Assembly: GCF_008831285.2 (NCBI RefSeq)
Contig: NC_045147.1
Span: 21,654,981-21,718,980 of the forward strand
Length of the DNA stretch: 64,000 nt
Source of the DNA: Nymphaea colorata
Lineage: Eukaryota > Streptophyta > Magnoliopsida > Nymphaeales > Nymphaeaceae
Direction of reading: 5' to 3'
Part shown: positions 11,981 through 23,600 of the stretch, one piece after another
Layout: the number at the start of each line of letters is the position of its first letter
Position numbering within the stretch: position 1 is the first letter of the stretch
Position numbers and translations under genes: made by a program
Notes under the pieces: generated by a model
What the model was told of the DNA's origin: nothing
The model's database searches: none
What the model saw: only the letters and a program-made list of their open reading frames with translations

Positions 11981-11984
11981 GCAT
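11691..11984. other. Spacer with (AT)n microsatellite
   Basis: It lies between duplication copy A and the RBR pseudogene. A clean (AT)n run covers about 11935-11973. A hAT-like word, CAGTGGTGGAG, appears near 11882 without a recognisable partner end. No gene is seen. Confidence 0.5.
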
Positions 11985-12475
11985 CCATAATGCTCGTCCG
12001 TGCACGGACCACTGCAGCGGTAGCAGAAATGAAAGCTACACTTGCTGGTTATGTGGAGGCAGCCTTCCACCTTTTCTACCGACGTAAAACTTGCAGCAGC
12101 TGGGGCACCTCGTCCACTTTTGCTCTTCCGCCATCTTCTTCAACAGAATATCATTCATGCTCTCGTCCCGCCGCCGATACTCCAAGCGGGCCTGCCATGG
12201 CGCCTTGCACTTGGCGCAGAACGGCCTGTGGCAGTGGGGGCACTCCGCCTCCGCAACTACGCTTTTCCCTTCGTCCGGCGGAGATCGCGTGCCTCGGAGA
12301 GGATCCCCTGCCACCACTCCAGCTCCATTCTCGCCTTGCACCCCGAACGGTCAGGTGCCGCCGACGAAGAACCGGTGCCCGCACGAACGGTTCTCGATCG
12401 TCTCGGAAAGTTGCTTGGGCTCCATGCAGATGCCGCAGACGAAGCGGGAGGGCTCGTCCTCAAGCAAGCAGGAAC
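11985..12475 (-). pseudogene. Decayed RBR (RING1-IBR-RING2) E3 ubiquitin ligase gene
   Basis: Read right to left on the minus strand, three parts of an RBR ubiquitin ligase are recognisable in different frames. RING1 appears first (FVCGICMEPKQ, then ENRSCGHRFF). The IBR region follows (ECPHCHRPFCAKCKAPW, then MNDILLKKMAEEQKWTRCPS). Last is RING2 (EGCLHITSKCSFHFCYRC). RING1 runs into a stop soon after its GHRFF. Most of the RING1-to-IBR linker expected in this family is missing, and a one-base shift separates the IBR frame from the RING2 frame just before the RING2 cysteines. In RING2 one expected cysteine is serine. The region is GC-rich beside AT-rich neighbours, as real coding sequence would be. 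It is best read as a pseudogene of an ARI-like ligase; no intact copy lies in the window. Confidence 0.8.
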
Positions 12476-12589
12476 GTGGATGCCGGAGTCGGCGAGGACA
12501 CTAAAACAATTTTTTATTAATTACTTTTTATGTTTAAACCAGGCTTTTCAACTTTAGTTATATTATCGAATTTTATGCTCAAGTCGTCG

Positions 12590-13728
12590 CAAACATCCAT
12601 TTATATTGTCGAATTTTAATTATTTAACTATTTTCTAGCCGGAGGCATATCATCCGTCCAAACACAAAATCTTTGAAAAATCTCGACTAAGTTGTATTTC
12701 TCAATATGATTCCGAAGAAACAAGAAGAACATGTGCTTTTGAGTCACATGTAAACCGGTTGAAAAGTGGACCCCTTGGGAGATCCATAATTATGTCCTCA
12801 AATTCTCATGCCTGTTTGGATGGAAAAGTAGGAAGTTGAAAAATCATTTTCACACAGGTTGTGCAGGAATTATTCCACTTTGAAGCTAAGCAAGCATAGA
12901 CCCCAGCTATGATCCCAAATCACATCCTCAGGTTCTCATGTCATGTCAAACACCAGTTTTATGCCGGCGACCTGAGTCTGAGATGGAATTAATTTCTCAG
13001 CCCAAGCTGGAAATGGAGCTTAGCTGCTCAACGGACTTGAGCTCTGCTCGACCTGTTGAGCCCAATGTTAGAACTCTGGTTTATATATCTTGGCTACCCG
13101 AAGCCCTGAAACAAGGTGGACATATTTTTACAGAGTCTACACTAAGGGGGCGTTGAATTAAAGTTTTTAAATTTTGACTAAAGTCGAATTATAATTTTTC
13201 AAAATTTTTATGTAGAACAAGTAAAATTTTCTAAAATTTATATATAGTTTTTTTACAAAAAATTGACGTGGGCTTGGGCTGGCTTTGCCCCTATATCTAC
13301 ACTGAACCAGAGGTTTGGGCACCGGACCAGTTCAACATGTCGGCCCGGCGAACTAGGATTAAACTCGATCATGAATGACAAGAAAGTCTCTCTTTTCGCA
13401 GATGCGAGAAAGTTTTTCCTAACTTTGTTCTTGCAAAGAAACAAATAAGAACCACTTTCTCACGGGGCAGAAGCCTATTTTCCGGGCCACAAACGGCAAG
13501 CAAGCCGGAAAGGCCAAACACCCTGAAATCCAACCTAATAATCATCACCAGCTCCATATGCAACACTTTTGATCATATACTTTTGATCACTGCTTAATTA
13601 TGCCTGAAAATTAATGTTGAACTCTCACTTAGAACGCAACTTGTGGACCAATGCATGCCACCCAAAGCAAAGGCATGAATGGACACCATCTTCATATAAA
13701 ATATTCTTCGACTGAGTGACTCTTCGTG
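12590..13728. repeat. Direct duplication, copy B
   Basis: Partner of the copy at 10630-11690, offset by about 1.96 kb. Colinear landmarks run from a TATCGAATTTTA/TGTCGAATTTTA stretch at the left to CACCATCTTCAT and AATATTCTTC at the right. It carries its own hAT-type insertion at 13143-13294. The two copies differ by many substitutions and small indels, so the duplication is not recent. Confidence 0.85.
13143..13294. mobile_element. Short non-autonomous hAT-type insertion in copy B (152 bp)
   Basis: The left end TAAGGGGGCGTTGAA and the reverse-complemented right end ATAGGGGCAAAGCCAG are hAT-like. The flanks GTCTACAC (13135-13142) and ATCTACAC (13295-13302) match at seven of eight positions. 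The matching place in copy A lacks this insertion. The interior is AT-rich and noncoding. Confidence 0.65.
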
Positions 13729-14335
13729 ATCACTACCTTCACCTCCATAATCAAAAGACCACCGTGACCTTCCTCCTTGCTTGTTGCAGTTTACAAGAGA
13801 AGTGAAGTAGGAGAAAGAAGAAGACAAATTCGAATCACTTATCATCTCGGTACGTAGCAGAGTTCAATCAGTGAAACTGCACTTGAAATGGTGGGAATTT
13901 ATGAAACTGTCCCGTGTTCTCTTCCAGGAGACTCGTTCACTGGCCGAGACCAAAAAGCAAAAGGAAAAGCAAGGGGACCCCATTGCTGTTCTTTACAACT
14001 TTTTGGGGAACCCGTTCACATTCTCCTGACATTTTGAAAGAGACGTGAAGGTTTTCACAAATCAATCAGTGTATATTTTCCCTGACCACCATAAACAAGT
14101 GTTGATATTAGGTCTAAACTAAGTTCTTTAGTTTGGTGAACCACAAAAGAAGGATATATTCCTGGAACTAAAATCTTAAGTAATCATACAGCACCTCTTA
14201 GCAGTGTTGGAGCTACATATTGAACTGCTGATAGCAGTCATGTCTTCCAGAAAACTTTTCTAACTCCACCACTGGCCTTTAAAGGCATACGATTATCAAA
14301 TTGATTCTGTTTAACACTCGGGAAGATGATCTACT
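13729..14335. other. Intergenic spacer with a possible 73-bp hAT relic
   Basis: No gene is recognisable. At about 14202-14274 the ends CAGTGTTGGAGCTA and (reverse complement) CAGTGGTGGAGTTA form a good inverted pair. The 8-bp flanks match poorly, so this is only a possible minimal hAT derivative. Confidence 0.4.
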
Positions 14336-15326
14336 CAGTGGTGGAGCCAGAAAAATTGGCCACTTATTTAAAATACTCAAAGCTAGTGGGGGACTTATAT
14401 ATATATATATATAAGGATAAATATTTAAGATTCTTACTTAAAAAATAAAATTTTTTTAAGAGACTGACACATCTTCTAACTTAAAATATCTTATTGGGAG
14501 GAAGAAAAAAAATAAAAAACGGCATGGTCCAAAACAAGGCCTAAAAAACCTAAATCGAACAGCTAAAACGCTAAGCATGACCAAGAAGTGTTGACCTTTT
14601 ATTTGGCTTGTATAACTTGATTTACAAATTTATTTTCACATTAATACTATTGAATATTAGAAAAGTGATTTTAATTAATTGAAAATGCAAATTTAGAAAA
14701 TCGGTGTTAAATGTTTTACGAATAATCTCCTGCAGGTAGGTCTTGTGGCTCACTTCTACAAGCCTAACTAGAACAAGCAAAGTCCGGAGACTGGTTTGGT
14801 ACCAGCCTTAATAGAGTGTAAGACATCATCTACGACAAAGAATCCGAATCTCACAAAAATTTCGTTCATGAAAAGATAATTTTCCAATGTAGGTAAGACA
14901 AAATATGTCATGCATTTCTCCTAAGTAGGCCACATGGTAAAGATGTGCGAGACAATTAAAAAATTTAAAATATTCAAGACAATTCTTGATAATTTTCCAA
15001 TGTGGTTAAGACAAATAAATTATAGACGGCATGCATGCTTCTAATAGGCCACACGGTGAAGATGTGCGAGACCATTTAAGAAAATTCTTAACAGTCTCCG
15101 ACGTAGCCTTCTTCTCTCACCTTTTTCTTTTTTAATTTAAACTCATGATTTATTAAATGAGGCACGACACAAATGTTTTTCATGTACCACCAATCCGTTA
15201 AACTTATCATGAATAATTTCTCCCTTGCAATAATGTAAAAAGCCAGAGTTATGGTAGTATACACGTGGGCTATCTGGGCTGGCGTGGGCAGGCGCCCACA
15301 CCTGCCCCACGCTGGCTCCGCCACTG
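14336..15326. mobile_element. Non-autonomous hAT-type element with perfect 8-bp target duplication (991 bp)
   Basis: The element begins CAGTGGTGGAGCCAG and ends, in reverse complement, CAGTGGCGGAGCCAG: 14 of 15 terminal bases agree. It is flanked on both sides by GATCTACT (14328-14335 and 15327-15334). These two features are diagnostic of hAT transposition. The interior is AT-rich and encodes no recognisable transposase. It holds an internal repeat around AAGATGTGCGAGAC near 14941 and 15060, and an (AT)n run near 14398-14414. It presumably moved with a transposase supplied elsewhere in the genome. Confidence 0.88.
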
Positions 15327-15334
15327 GATCTACT

Positions 15335-16744
15335 CACATGTGCTGTTCCACGCATCAAAGCACCTTGTGAGGGTCATTATAATCCAATCCTATATATATA
15401 AAGTTGATTAAAAATGGGAAAAAGAAGAACAAACGAAGTGCACTAGCTTTTCTATCATTGTTTGATTCTTGCTCCCTAATTTAATACATCCATGGCAAGA
15501 GTCAAAGATACGTGAGGATTAGAGTTGAGAAATAAGGTGGAGATTTTAAGTTGATGGACAGCAATCATCGCTACAAATGTCAATGAGGATTTTTCTGGGT
15601 ATTTGTAGGCAAAATTGAAAATCTTGGGAAAATTTCTGTAAAAAGTTGGTCACTTTTTTTGCAAAATAAAAATCCTAGAAATTGGAAAAAGTAAAATAAA
15701 TATAAAACCAATAGAAAAACATAAAGTAATTTGATAAAATGATGTTTTAATAATGATAGAAATGAAGATAAATAATTCAACTTATATGTTAAACTATAAA
15801 GCTAAAATAACGTAAAAGTAACGAGAAAACGAATGTTAAAAATGTGAAAAAAATCATTTTAGAGTTTTTTTTTAAAGGGAAAAAGATGGTGTTGTTTTTT
15901 TTCATTGTTTTTAATGTCGATATAGAGTCCTCTTCGAAAAAGAAGGGGTTTTTTGTGACTAATTTATCGTCGCCCGAAAGCAATATTTTTGCCTTCTTTC
16001 AACGCAATCAACGAGACAATCAGGCTACTACGTAATGGAGCTTTATGTGAACATATTAGAAGATCAATTATGATAATATCACCTTGATCCGGTACTAATT
16101 AACTCTAGATTTTTTCCTTCCACCAATCAGAGATCACCTTGACCCAATATCCTTTCTTTGTAGTGTATATCTCTTCGAATGGGAAAACCAACAAAAAAAA
16201 AAAAAAGAGACTGACAATAATTTAACGATTCAATCTACCAACATTATTCCAGGGGTTTTCTAATGATTTATAGACTTAAGAGTCACCCTCATTAATCCCC
16301 GATTGCCGGTACGAAACCAAATATTCAATTTAAAAGATACCAAGAAGACCCAAAAACCAAAAAAATAGAAGTGCAGAACAGCTAAAGAGAAAAGGAAAAA
16401 CCAAAACGACAACAAACCATTTCAAGAAGAAGAAACAAACTATAACAGGAGAGTTCATATCATACAATACAACCATCGTTATGTACACGAAAACGAGCAC
16501 AGGCTCAGGATTTCCCACACAAACGCAGTCTACGTATTCCTATGACCTCAACCTCTAAGGTGCTTCAAAAGAAGACCGAGTACTACAAACTAAAGAGAAG
16601 GGAGAAAAAGGAAAATCATTCTCCAAGACCGCCATCATCAAGCTCTCTGCATGCACCAGAACAAAGAAAAAACATATAGAAAATCAACGAAAGGTGAGAG
16701 ATAAAGGAACCAAGTATAAAGAAGGAGGAGAGAAGGAAGTACCA
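15335..16744. other. Intergenic AT-rich DNA; right end probably DRM1 3' UTR
   Basis: Mostly A- and T-rich with long homopolymers. No recognisable gene. The last few hundred bases before 16745 lie just downstream of the DRM1 stop codon on the minus strand and probably contain its 3' UTR and polyadenylation region. Confidence 0.45.
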
Positions 16745-17433
16745 TTATTCAAGGGAAGAAGAGTTCCTCCAGCCGTCCACTTCTCCTGTTACTTTTCCTC
16801 TCTGGTAGGCGTCGGACATGGACTTCCTCCTCCCCCTGTTCATCTCTCCTTCTCTGACTCCCTCTACATCGAAACAAAAACCAAACCTCTTTTCAGCAAA
16901 TGACTAGAATGCCTCCTTGTTTTGAACAAGTCCGTTCAGAGAAGAACCAAATGGGGATGTGTTGGTCATTTTAGAGATAGGGAAGGAGGGAGGAGACGAA
17001 GCAACTCACGGAAGAAGGACGAGAGCGGGCTCAGCGGAGACGATGCCGACCCCGCCGGGGAGGCCGGCGGGGTTCCGCCGTTTCCGGCGGAGGCGAGGGG
17101 ACCCGGCCGCACGATCATGATGCTCCGCGTGACTTTCCCGACCTCCTCCGAGCAATCGCCGCGGTCCATCTGGCCCATCGTACATCTATCGGCCCCGATG
17201 ATCGTCTCTGGAAAGAAGACAGGAAGACAAAACCCCAGAAGAGAGGGAGACAAAACGACGAAGGTAAGGAGGAAGCTCTTGTAATTCTGAAAGGAGAAAG
17301 AGAAGCAGAGGGCCTCCGGGAGCCGACCTTTTCCAGAGGCCTGCCGTCCGTTGAACTTCCGGAGCTTGCTCAGGCCGCTTTCCGGCCGAGGTCCGGCCAG
17401 TGTCTCGTCCCACAACTGATCCAGCAAACCCAT
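16745..17433 (-). CDS. DRM1: Dormancy-associated/auxin-repressed protein DRM1
   Basis: Small DRM1/ARP-family protein (Dormancy/auxin associated family), a marker of bud dormancy and growth arrest whose biochemical role is not established. Three exons, 17328-17433, 17010-17207 and 16745-16863, join in frame to 140 residues. Exon 1 gives the hallmark start MGLLDQLWDETLAGPRPESG followed by LSKLRKF. Exon 2 holds VTRSIMIVRP and the proline-rich GGTPPASPAGS. Exon 3 holds RRKSMSDAYQR, the counterpart of the family's FRRRSTSDAYEK. For exon 3 I chose the TTTCGATGTAG acceptor because the nearer GAACAG would throw the RRKS motif out of frame. The C terminus (VDGWRNSSSLE) departs from the usual PRSPxPYDV ending. 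The start codon is followed upstream by a (GA)n-rich leader and a TATA-like box. Confidence 0.88.
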
Positions 17434-17498
17434 CTCTCTCTCTCTCTCTCTCTCTCTTGTTCCCGTGCCAAGGAAATGGGAAGCGAGTGCTTCACATC

Positions 17499-17505
17499 TT
17501 ATAAA
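17499..17505 (-). promoter_or_regulatory. TATA-like box of DRM1
   Basis: The minus strand reads TTTATAAG about 65-75 bases upstream of the DRM1 ATG. A pyrimidine/purine microsatellite of about 24 bases (CT on the plus strand, 17434-17457) lies between them and would be transcribed as leader. Confidence 0.45.
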
Positions 17506-17660
17506 CAGGAAAATTTAGATTTTTGGAGTTTGCGAAATATATCGAGTAAATGGGAATCTGGAAAATATTATTTAAAAAAAAAAAAGGAGTTACAGATAAG
17601 GTCGAGAGTAGACTCAAAGAGGGTACTACGTGGAATGACAACATGTCCAGTCAGAAAGTG

Positions 17661-17692
17661 GACACGTGTCAAAGTCACATGACGGACACGTG
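17661..17692. promoter_or_regulatory. Two G-box (CACGTG) elements upstream of DRM1
   Basis: A perfect palindrome, GACACGTGTC, spans 17661-17670, and a second CACGTG is at 17687-17692. They lie about 230-260 bp upstream of the DRM1 start. G-box/ABRE cores bind bZIP and bHLH factors responding to abscisic acid, light and stress. This would fit the dormancy and stress expression known for DRM1. The regulatory role is inferred from position and motif only. Confidence 0.5.
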
Positions 17693-17699
17693 ATAGAGG

Positions 17700-20600
17700 G
17701 CCACCTGATGCCCTACGTCGTTCATCCCTACAAAAATTCAAATTCGGATCAGACCCGAAAAACTCATAATAATATTTGAATGAGATGAAATTATCAACCC
17801 ATTATTCAAAAAAAAGCCAACTAACTTGAGTGTTGTGAGGAACTTGAAATTTTGAAACTGCGTTCATATCAAGTAGGAATGAGATCTTTTCCAATGGATA
17901 ATGAGATTAGAGACTTAACTTTCAAGAACTTATACTATAATGGAACATGAATGCGGTTTCTTCACATTTGTTCAATCCCATTTGAATCTGTATATGTAAA
18001 CGTTCGATAATTCAGATCACTGGATTCAAATCCAGATCTGATCTTAGATAGGCGTTTTATTGGATTCGGATATCTACATTTTAAATGTCAGTTTTTTTGG
18101 ATGCGGATTAGAAGTCGGATTCGAATCACATTTTGTGAATTTAAAGTTGGACCCAGATAACGGATCCAAACCATTTTTACATTGCTACGTAAGGCACTGC
18201 ATCGGGAAAACTGCACATGCTCTCTCTGAAGAAGGTCAGAAAATAAATAATTGTGAAGGCATCAAATTTATGATGGATTGATTCTTGGCATTAACATGCG
18301 GAGCCGTACCTGATTGAGGTGATAAGAACTCAACTCATCCTTTTCCCTTCATTTTATCTTTTTAATTATTATCATCAGCTGCCGGAAGTCAGTGGACGGG
18401 GACGACTGCGCAGAAGACCGTTTTAGATTTTAATATTTTATATCGTGCTTTAATCAAATCAAATCATATAAGGGTGACAACATGATTGATTTTTGGTAGG
18501 AATCCGAAATTTAAGTTTCTCATTAACAGATTCTATGATGTTATAAAAACCAAGAGGTGTTTTAGATTTGGTTAAAATCAATGATACAAAAGTTAGATGG
18601 AAGTGAATTGGAGTAAGAGCGGGTAAGCAGTGAGTGAGTCAGTTTTTGTTTTGAATTTTGAGAATATTTGCAAAGAGGATGCATGTCGTCTTGAAACATC
18701 GGAAAAAGGTAAGTACATTGAAGAAATGCCCCTCAACCTAAAAAAAAAAAAACTGACACAGAACGCCCATAAATCAGCCATCCAATCAGATCATTTTGCT
18801 TTCTATTCAATTCAATCTTTATTTGGATTTAAATTGCATTTGTACAATGCAAGCGAGAGATGCATAAAAGAAATGCCACCCTTTCGCTCTTCCCCGATCG
18901 GCCTTTCAAGACGAACCTCAACGTTTATCTATCAAATATTGAGTTTGCTTTTCCTTTTAAATTTATACTTGTGGGACCCACACCGTTAACCTTATCCACA
19001 TTTGATGTTGTCCGACCTGTCTACGGTTATGAAATCGTGAATTCCTCTGGCTTCTCATACATGCACGCTTAGCTTATGTATGAATTCCTCGAGATGGATC
19101 TAGAAATTTAAATTTTATATATATATTATATTGTTTAAAATAAATAGACCTTACAAAACAGTGAATTTAAGCTTGATGAATGAATGATGAATGGTTGAAA
19201 GAAAAATAAAAAGACTTATTTTATATATTTTTTCTTTGTTTTTTTTCAACCTTTCATTATCAAACAATACACTTATGAATAAAGAGAATATATATATATA
19301 TATATTTGAATTCCACTTTTATCTTTACAACTGAGGGTCTTCTAGTTTTCCATTAAAAGTATTTTTGGACCTTAATAGACAGTGCCTAACATACAACCAG
19401 GTCCAATATTTCACGACTGACTTAGTATCAACCGTTCAATGTGGGAAAGTGGTAAATAAAACCAGACTAAAAGGGCGAGCACGATAAATCACGGAAGCAT
19501 GAAATGAAGCTTAGCACCTTTATTCGGCAGTTGCAAGAAAAATTTGGGCCCGTTCAAAAATTTCACGAAAATATGTCCGAGTTTTGGATTTATGACAAAA
19601 AGACGAGCCCTTCAATGAAAATTTAGTTAAATGTGATTAGAAAACTTGTTATTTAAATATTATTAGAAAACTTAAAACACAAACAAGTTTGCACGCTCTC
19701 CTCCATAGGAAATTATGTTGCCCATTTAAAAAAGATTGACATAAAAAATACTTTTGTTTATTTAGTCAATAACCGATCAGTACTATTAAGAAGCCAATAT
19801 TGCTTAAACAAAAATACTCAATAATTTAATTTAGTCAACCAGAGCATAATCTAAGCTATTTATTATTTTCCCCCTTTCTTTCGGCCATCCACGGGCAAGA
19901 GACGCAACTAATTTATTATACGATTTACTAACTAAATTTGTTTATTTAAATTAAACATACAACACTTGCAACAATATAACCATTAAAAGATGATAATCAA
20001 CTAAGACATTTCATTTACTTAATCACATCTAAGCATCAATCCACATGTGCGCACACAACTATTTTTTTTTCTTTTTGCTCTTGAAGTAAACTTATTATCT
20101 TCTAATTAACTTCTACTTTATAATGTTTTTAAATCCAATCCAAAGACTTATCTTGAACATGAAGATATCATCACCCTGCACGCTCATGCAATATAAGCAA
20201 ACGTATGTTCATAATATTATTCTTCATAAAATATAGATTACTAAACAAAAAAAATACTAAAATATAAAAAAAAAAAAGTTAAAAATGTTAGTCTGCCGTG
20301 TCACATACCAAATTCTTTGCTCTGCGAGTCGTACACTCAAGTTGACACTGATAAAAAGCCACGGCGAGAGTGACGGGTGACATAGATGAGCGTTAGCAGG
20401 TGGGAGGACCATTCCGATATCGATCGGTTGTTTGCGTAATAGGAGAATCGTGATGCTTGCTGATAAGGAGGACAATGTCTCAAGAATGTCAATTTCCAAC
20501 TTATTTCCGTGACATCTGATCTCAAGGCAAGGGTGCCCAAATTTTCCAGTTGCAGGAGGGTGGGACCCTGACTTCCTACCTAACCCGATCCACCCGCCAC

Positions 20601-23600
20601 TGGAGTGGTGGGTTCGGATTCAAGAGAAAATTTTGGACCGCCTTCTTCCCAAAAGATGTTAAAAATACGGATTTTCCTCGTAGGCAAATTTGGAACCATG
20701 AAAAGATCCAATTGTATCGGGGTTTATATCTTTTTTTTTTCAATAAACTTAAATTTTTTCTAATTTCTTAATTTTGGACCGTCGTTTCTTATCGTTCGAT
20801 AGTTGTTAATTTTCTAAGTTGTCGTATAAAAAATTATTTCTAAAAGTCCAAATATTTACGGGATCCAGATCGTATCTGGTTTATGTGGTTGACGTTGCTG
20901 TTGTGGGTGGAGGAGTGGATAAGTCCCGGGAGGGGGAGAGTCCACGACTGTGGGGCCGCTGGATTGGTGTTTGATTTGATGTGATGGGTTTGGACTTGGG
21001 AGACGGTTTCCAACGACATAACATTGAACATGGAAATATAATGTCTGAAAGAAAACTACCAGGCATTTTGGGTTATAAAACACGAGACTTTTAATTCCAT
21101 CCCCACAAGTGTCTGGTATTAAATATGCTTTACATTCAAACGCCACATAAATGTTTCAAGGGAGATTTAGTTTTGGGAATTGACTGGGGCGAAATCAGAT
21201 CCCAAACTCACGTCAATAAATGACTCGTAAGTTTGTTATTTAGAAATCGTGGCTGCTTTTTATTAAAGGTTCTTGAGTGGATCTTGAGAAAAGGTCGGTC
21301 GTCCCGTTAAGATCTTCAGGTTTGAAATCTACGGAAGAGCGTTTTGCCTCTGAACCCCAAACCTGACGTTGCTCCTCCATAATTCTGAGGGGTTTGAACC
21401 AGACCGACTCATATTGAACCCAGAAAAGGTCTGAGACCCGACCCGTATTAAACCCGACAAGTGGTCCACGCTTGCGATGCAACCAACATTCGGGTCTGAC
21501 ACATAGGCTCGGGATTCGGATCAGTAAACAGAGGTAGGTATGACTGATAAAGTTGTTCAATGCCAGACCTAGGTCCAACACATATCAGATTTGAATTAGA
21601 CCAATATCGGATATGAAAAAATTTTTAATATTTGATTAAAAAATGAGATCGGATTCGGATTTGATAAATCGCATCTGATTAAATTCGGATATACATAAAT
21701 ATCCAATCAAATTCGGATCAGATTCACTTTTAGACAAATATCTTGTATCTAATGCAATTAAATTTTGAAAATTGGCAAAATCTAGTTCAAAATTTGGATT
21801 CAGAAATTGTAAAATCGGATTTCATATTTGGATTTAGATATGACTTTTCTTTATTCGAATTCAAATCAGAACATGTGAATATCCTAAAAAGTGGATATGA
21901 TTAAGGATATATTCTATCCGAATCTGATCCGTTGACATCAATAATCAAGCATGGGTTCTGATTAAGCTATTGGGTTAAATCCGTTTCAGTACCGAATGCT
22001 ACTACCCCACATATAGATCTAGGTCCGAACCCACCAACCTATTTGTACGGCGAGACCATCCGTCCAGCTCGATAACTTAAATGGTGGGGCTGAACATTCT
22101 GCAAGGTTATTCGGCCTGCTGGGTGCCAGGAATATTGGGCCCCAAGGCGGCCCGACCCGACCCGATGCTAAGCCCTAATCAATAAGCTTCATTGTTGAAA
22201 GATGTTTTTTTTTTTTTTTTTCAGTTTGATGGAAAAAAATGGTATAAGCAAAGATAGAGACAAAGAAATCTTATACCAAACTATCACTCAAGCAATTTCC
22301 GAATAAAATAAACCCAAGCTGTTAATAATATAACTTATATCTCTAACGAAACGAAAACATGAATTTTCTTTAAAAATTTCAAACATCAAGAATGAATCTC
22401 TCGCTTTTTCTTTACGGCGAACCTATGAACGAAAGCGGGAGAAGAAAACACAAAGGAAAAAACACTCGTCCACGCAAGACATCACTTGTAAGGAAAAGAG
22501 GAAGAAACTATTGGGCATCCATCGCCATTGTAATTTGTACTTTGAAATTTTGAAAAGGACTGTGGAGTCAATGTGGTCTGCGATGAGTGATCTTTGACGG
22601 ATTGCTCCCGTCATCATTCTTGGCGTCGCAGCTCAAGTTTTCCTTCTAACATATATGAGACGAGACAGCCAAAAAATCTCTTCAAGGAACACACACACAC
22701 ATATATATATATATATAGGAATGAGAACACAGAGGTCATGTCACCACGGGCTTGCTAGGTTAACGACCAACAAAGGAACTTTATTCAAATGAAATGTGAA
22801 AAAATTAAGACAAAAGAAACATCTTGTCGATTCATTTCTTTATTATAAATATGTTATCCCTTCAACATTTTGGAAGATGGTTGAGTATGGGATTGCCGAA
22901 CCAAGAAATGACTGCTACAGCCTGTTGTTCCATCTGCCCATATCACGACTTTTGTTTCTATCTTCTCTCTCTCTCTCTCAACGAAACATATTGTACATGC
23001 AGAGACTCCCACGTCTCAGTCATACTGTTGCATTGTTTCTAGCATATTCAAATGAAAATTTTACAAAAAGAAGAATAAGTTTTTTGGAGGGTGAAAAAAT
23101 ACATACTTGAGTTTGATTGCTTAAATTGTAAATACAAAGTATCGATCAAATGAAAGAAATCCAAATCAGGCTTACATGTTTCTGTTATGTCACTAAAACT
23201 TACGCATCCACTTGCAAAATTTTGAAATCAAAATGCAAGAATATGTACAAAGGTCTTCTAACTTTGCAGTTTCCAAACAGATTTTAGTGATCTTATATAT
23301 ATATATATATATATTAGAATGGTTGCAAAGTTAAGTTTATAAGGATAGAAGGTGACAGCATCGGTCCATTTAGAACATGACTCCTGATCTCATTTTTGAG
23401 ATGATATAAAAGATCTTGGGGAGCCACATGTTGATCAAACCGAGAACTTTTTCTTGACATTCTATCAGCAATTGAAAATCTCATCATGAAGCCGTTACAC
23501 TTTCAAATATATGCCCATATTTGTGATCATGATTTAAAATATGTTTTCATCTTATCTAAGCTGTGCTTCATCAAAGAGCAAGTGTATATTATAAATAAAG

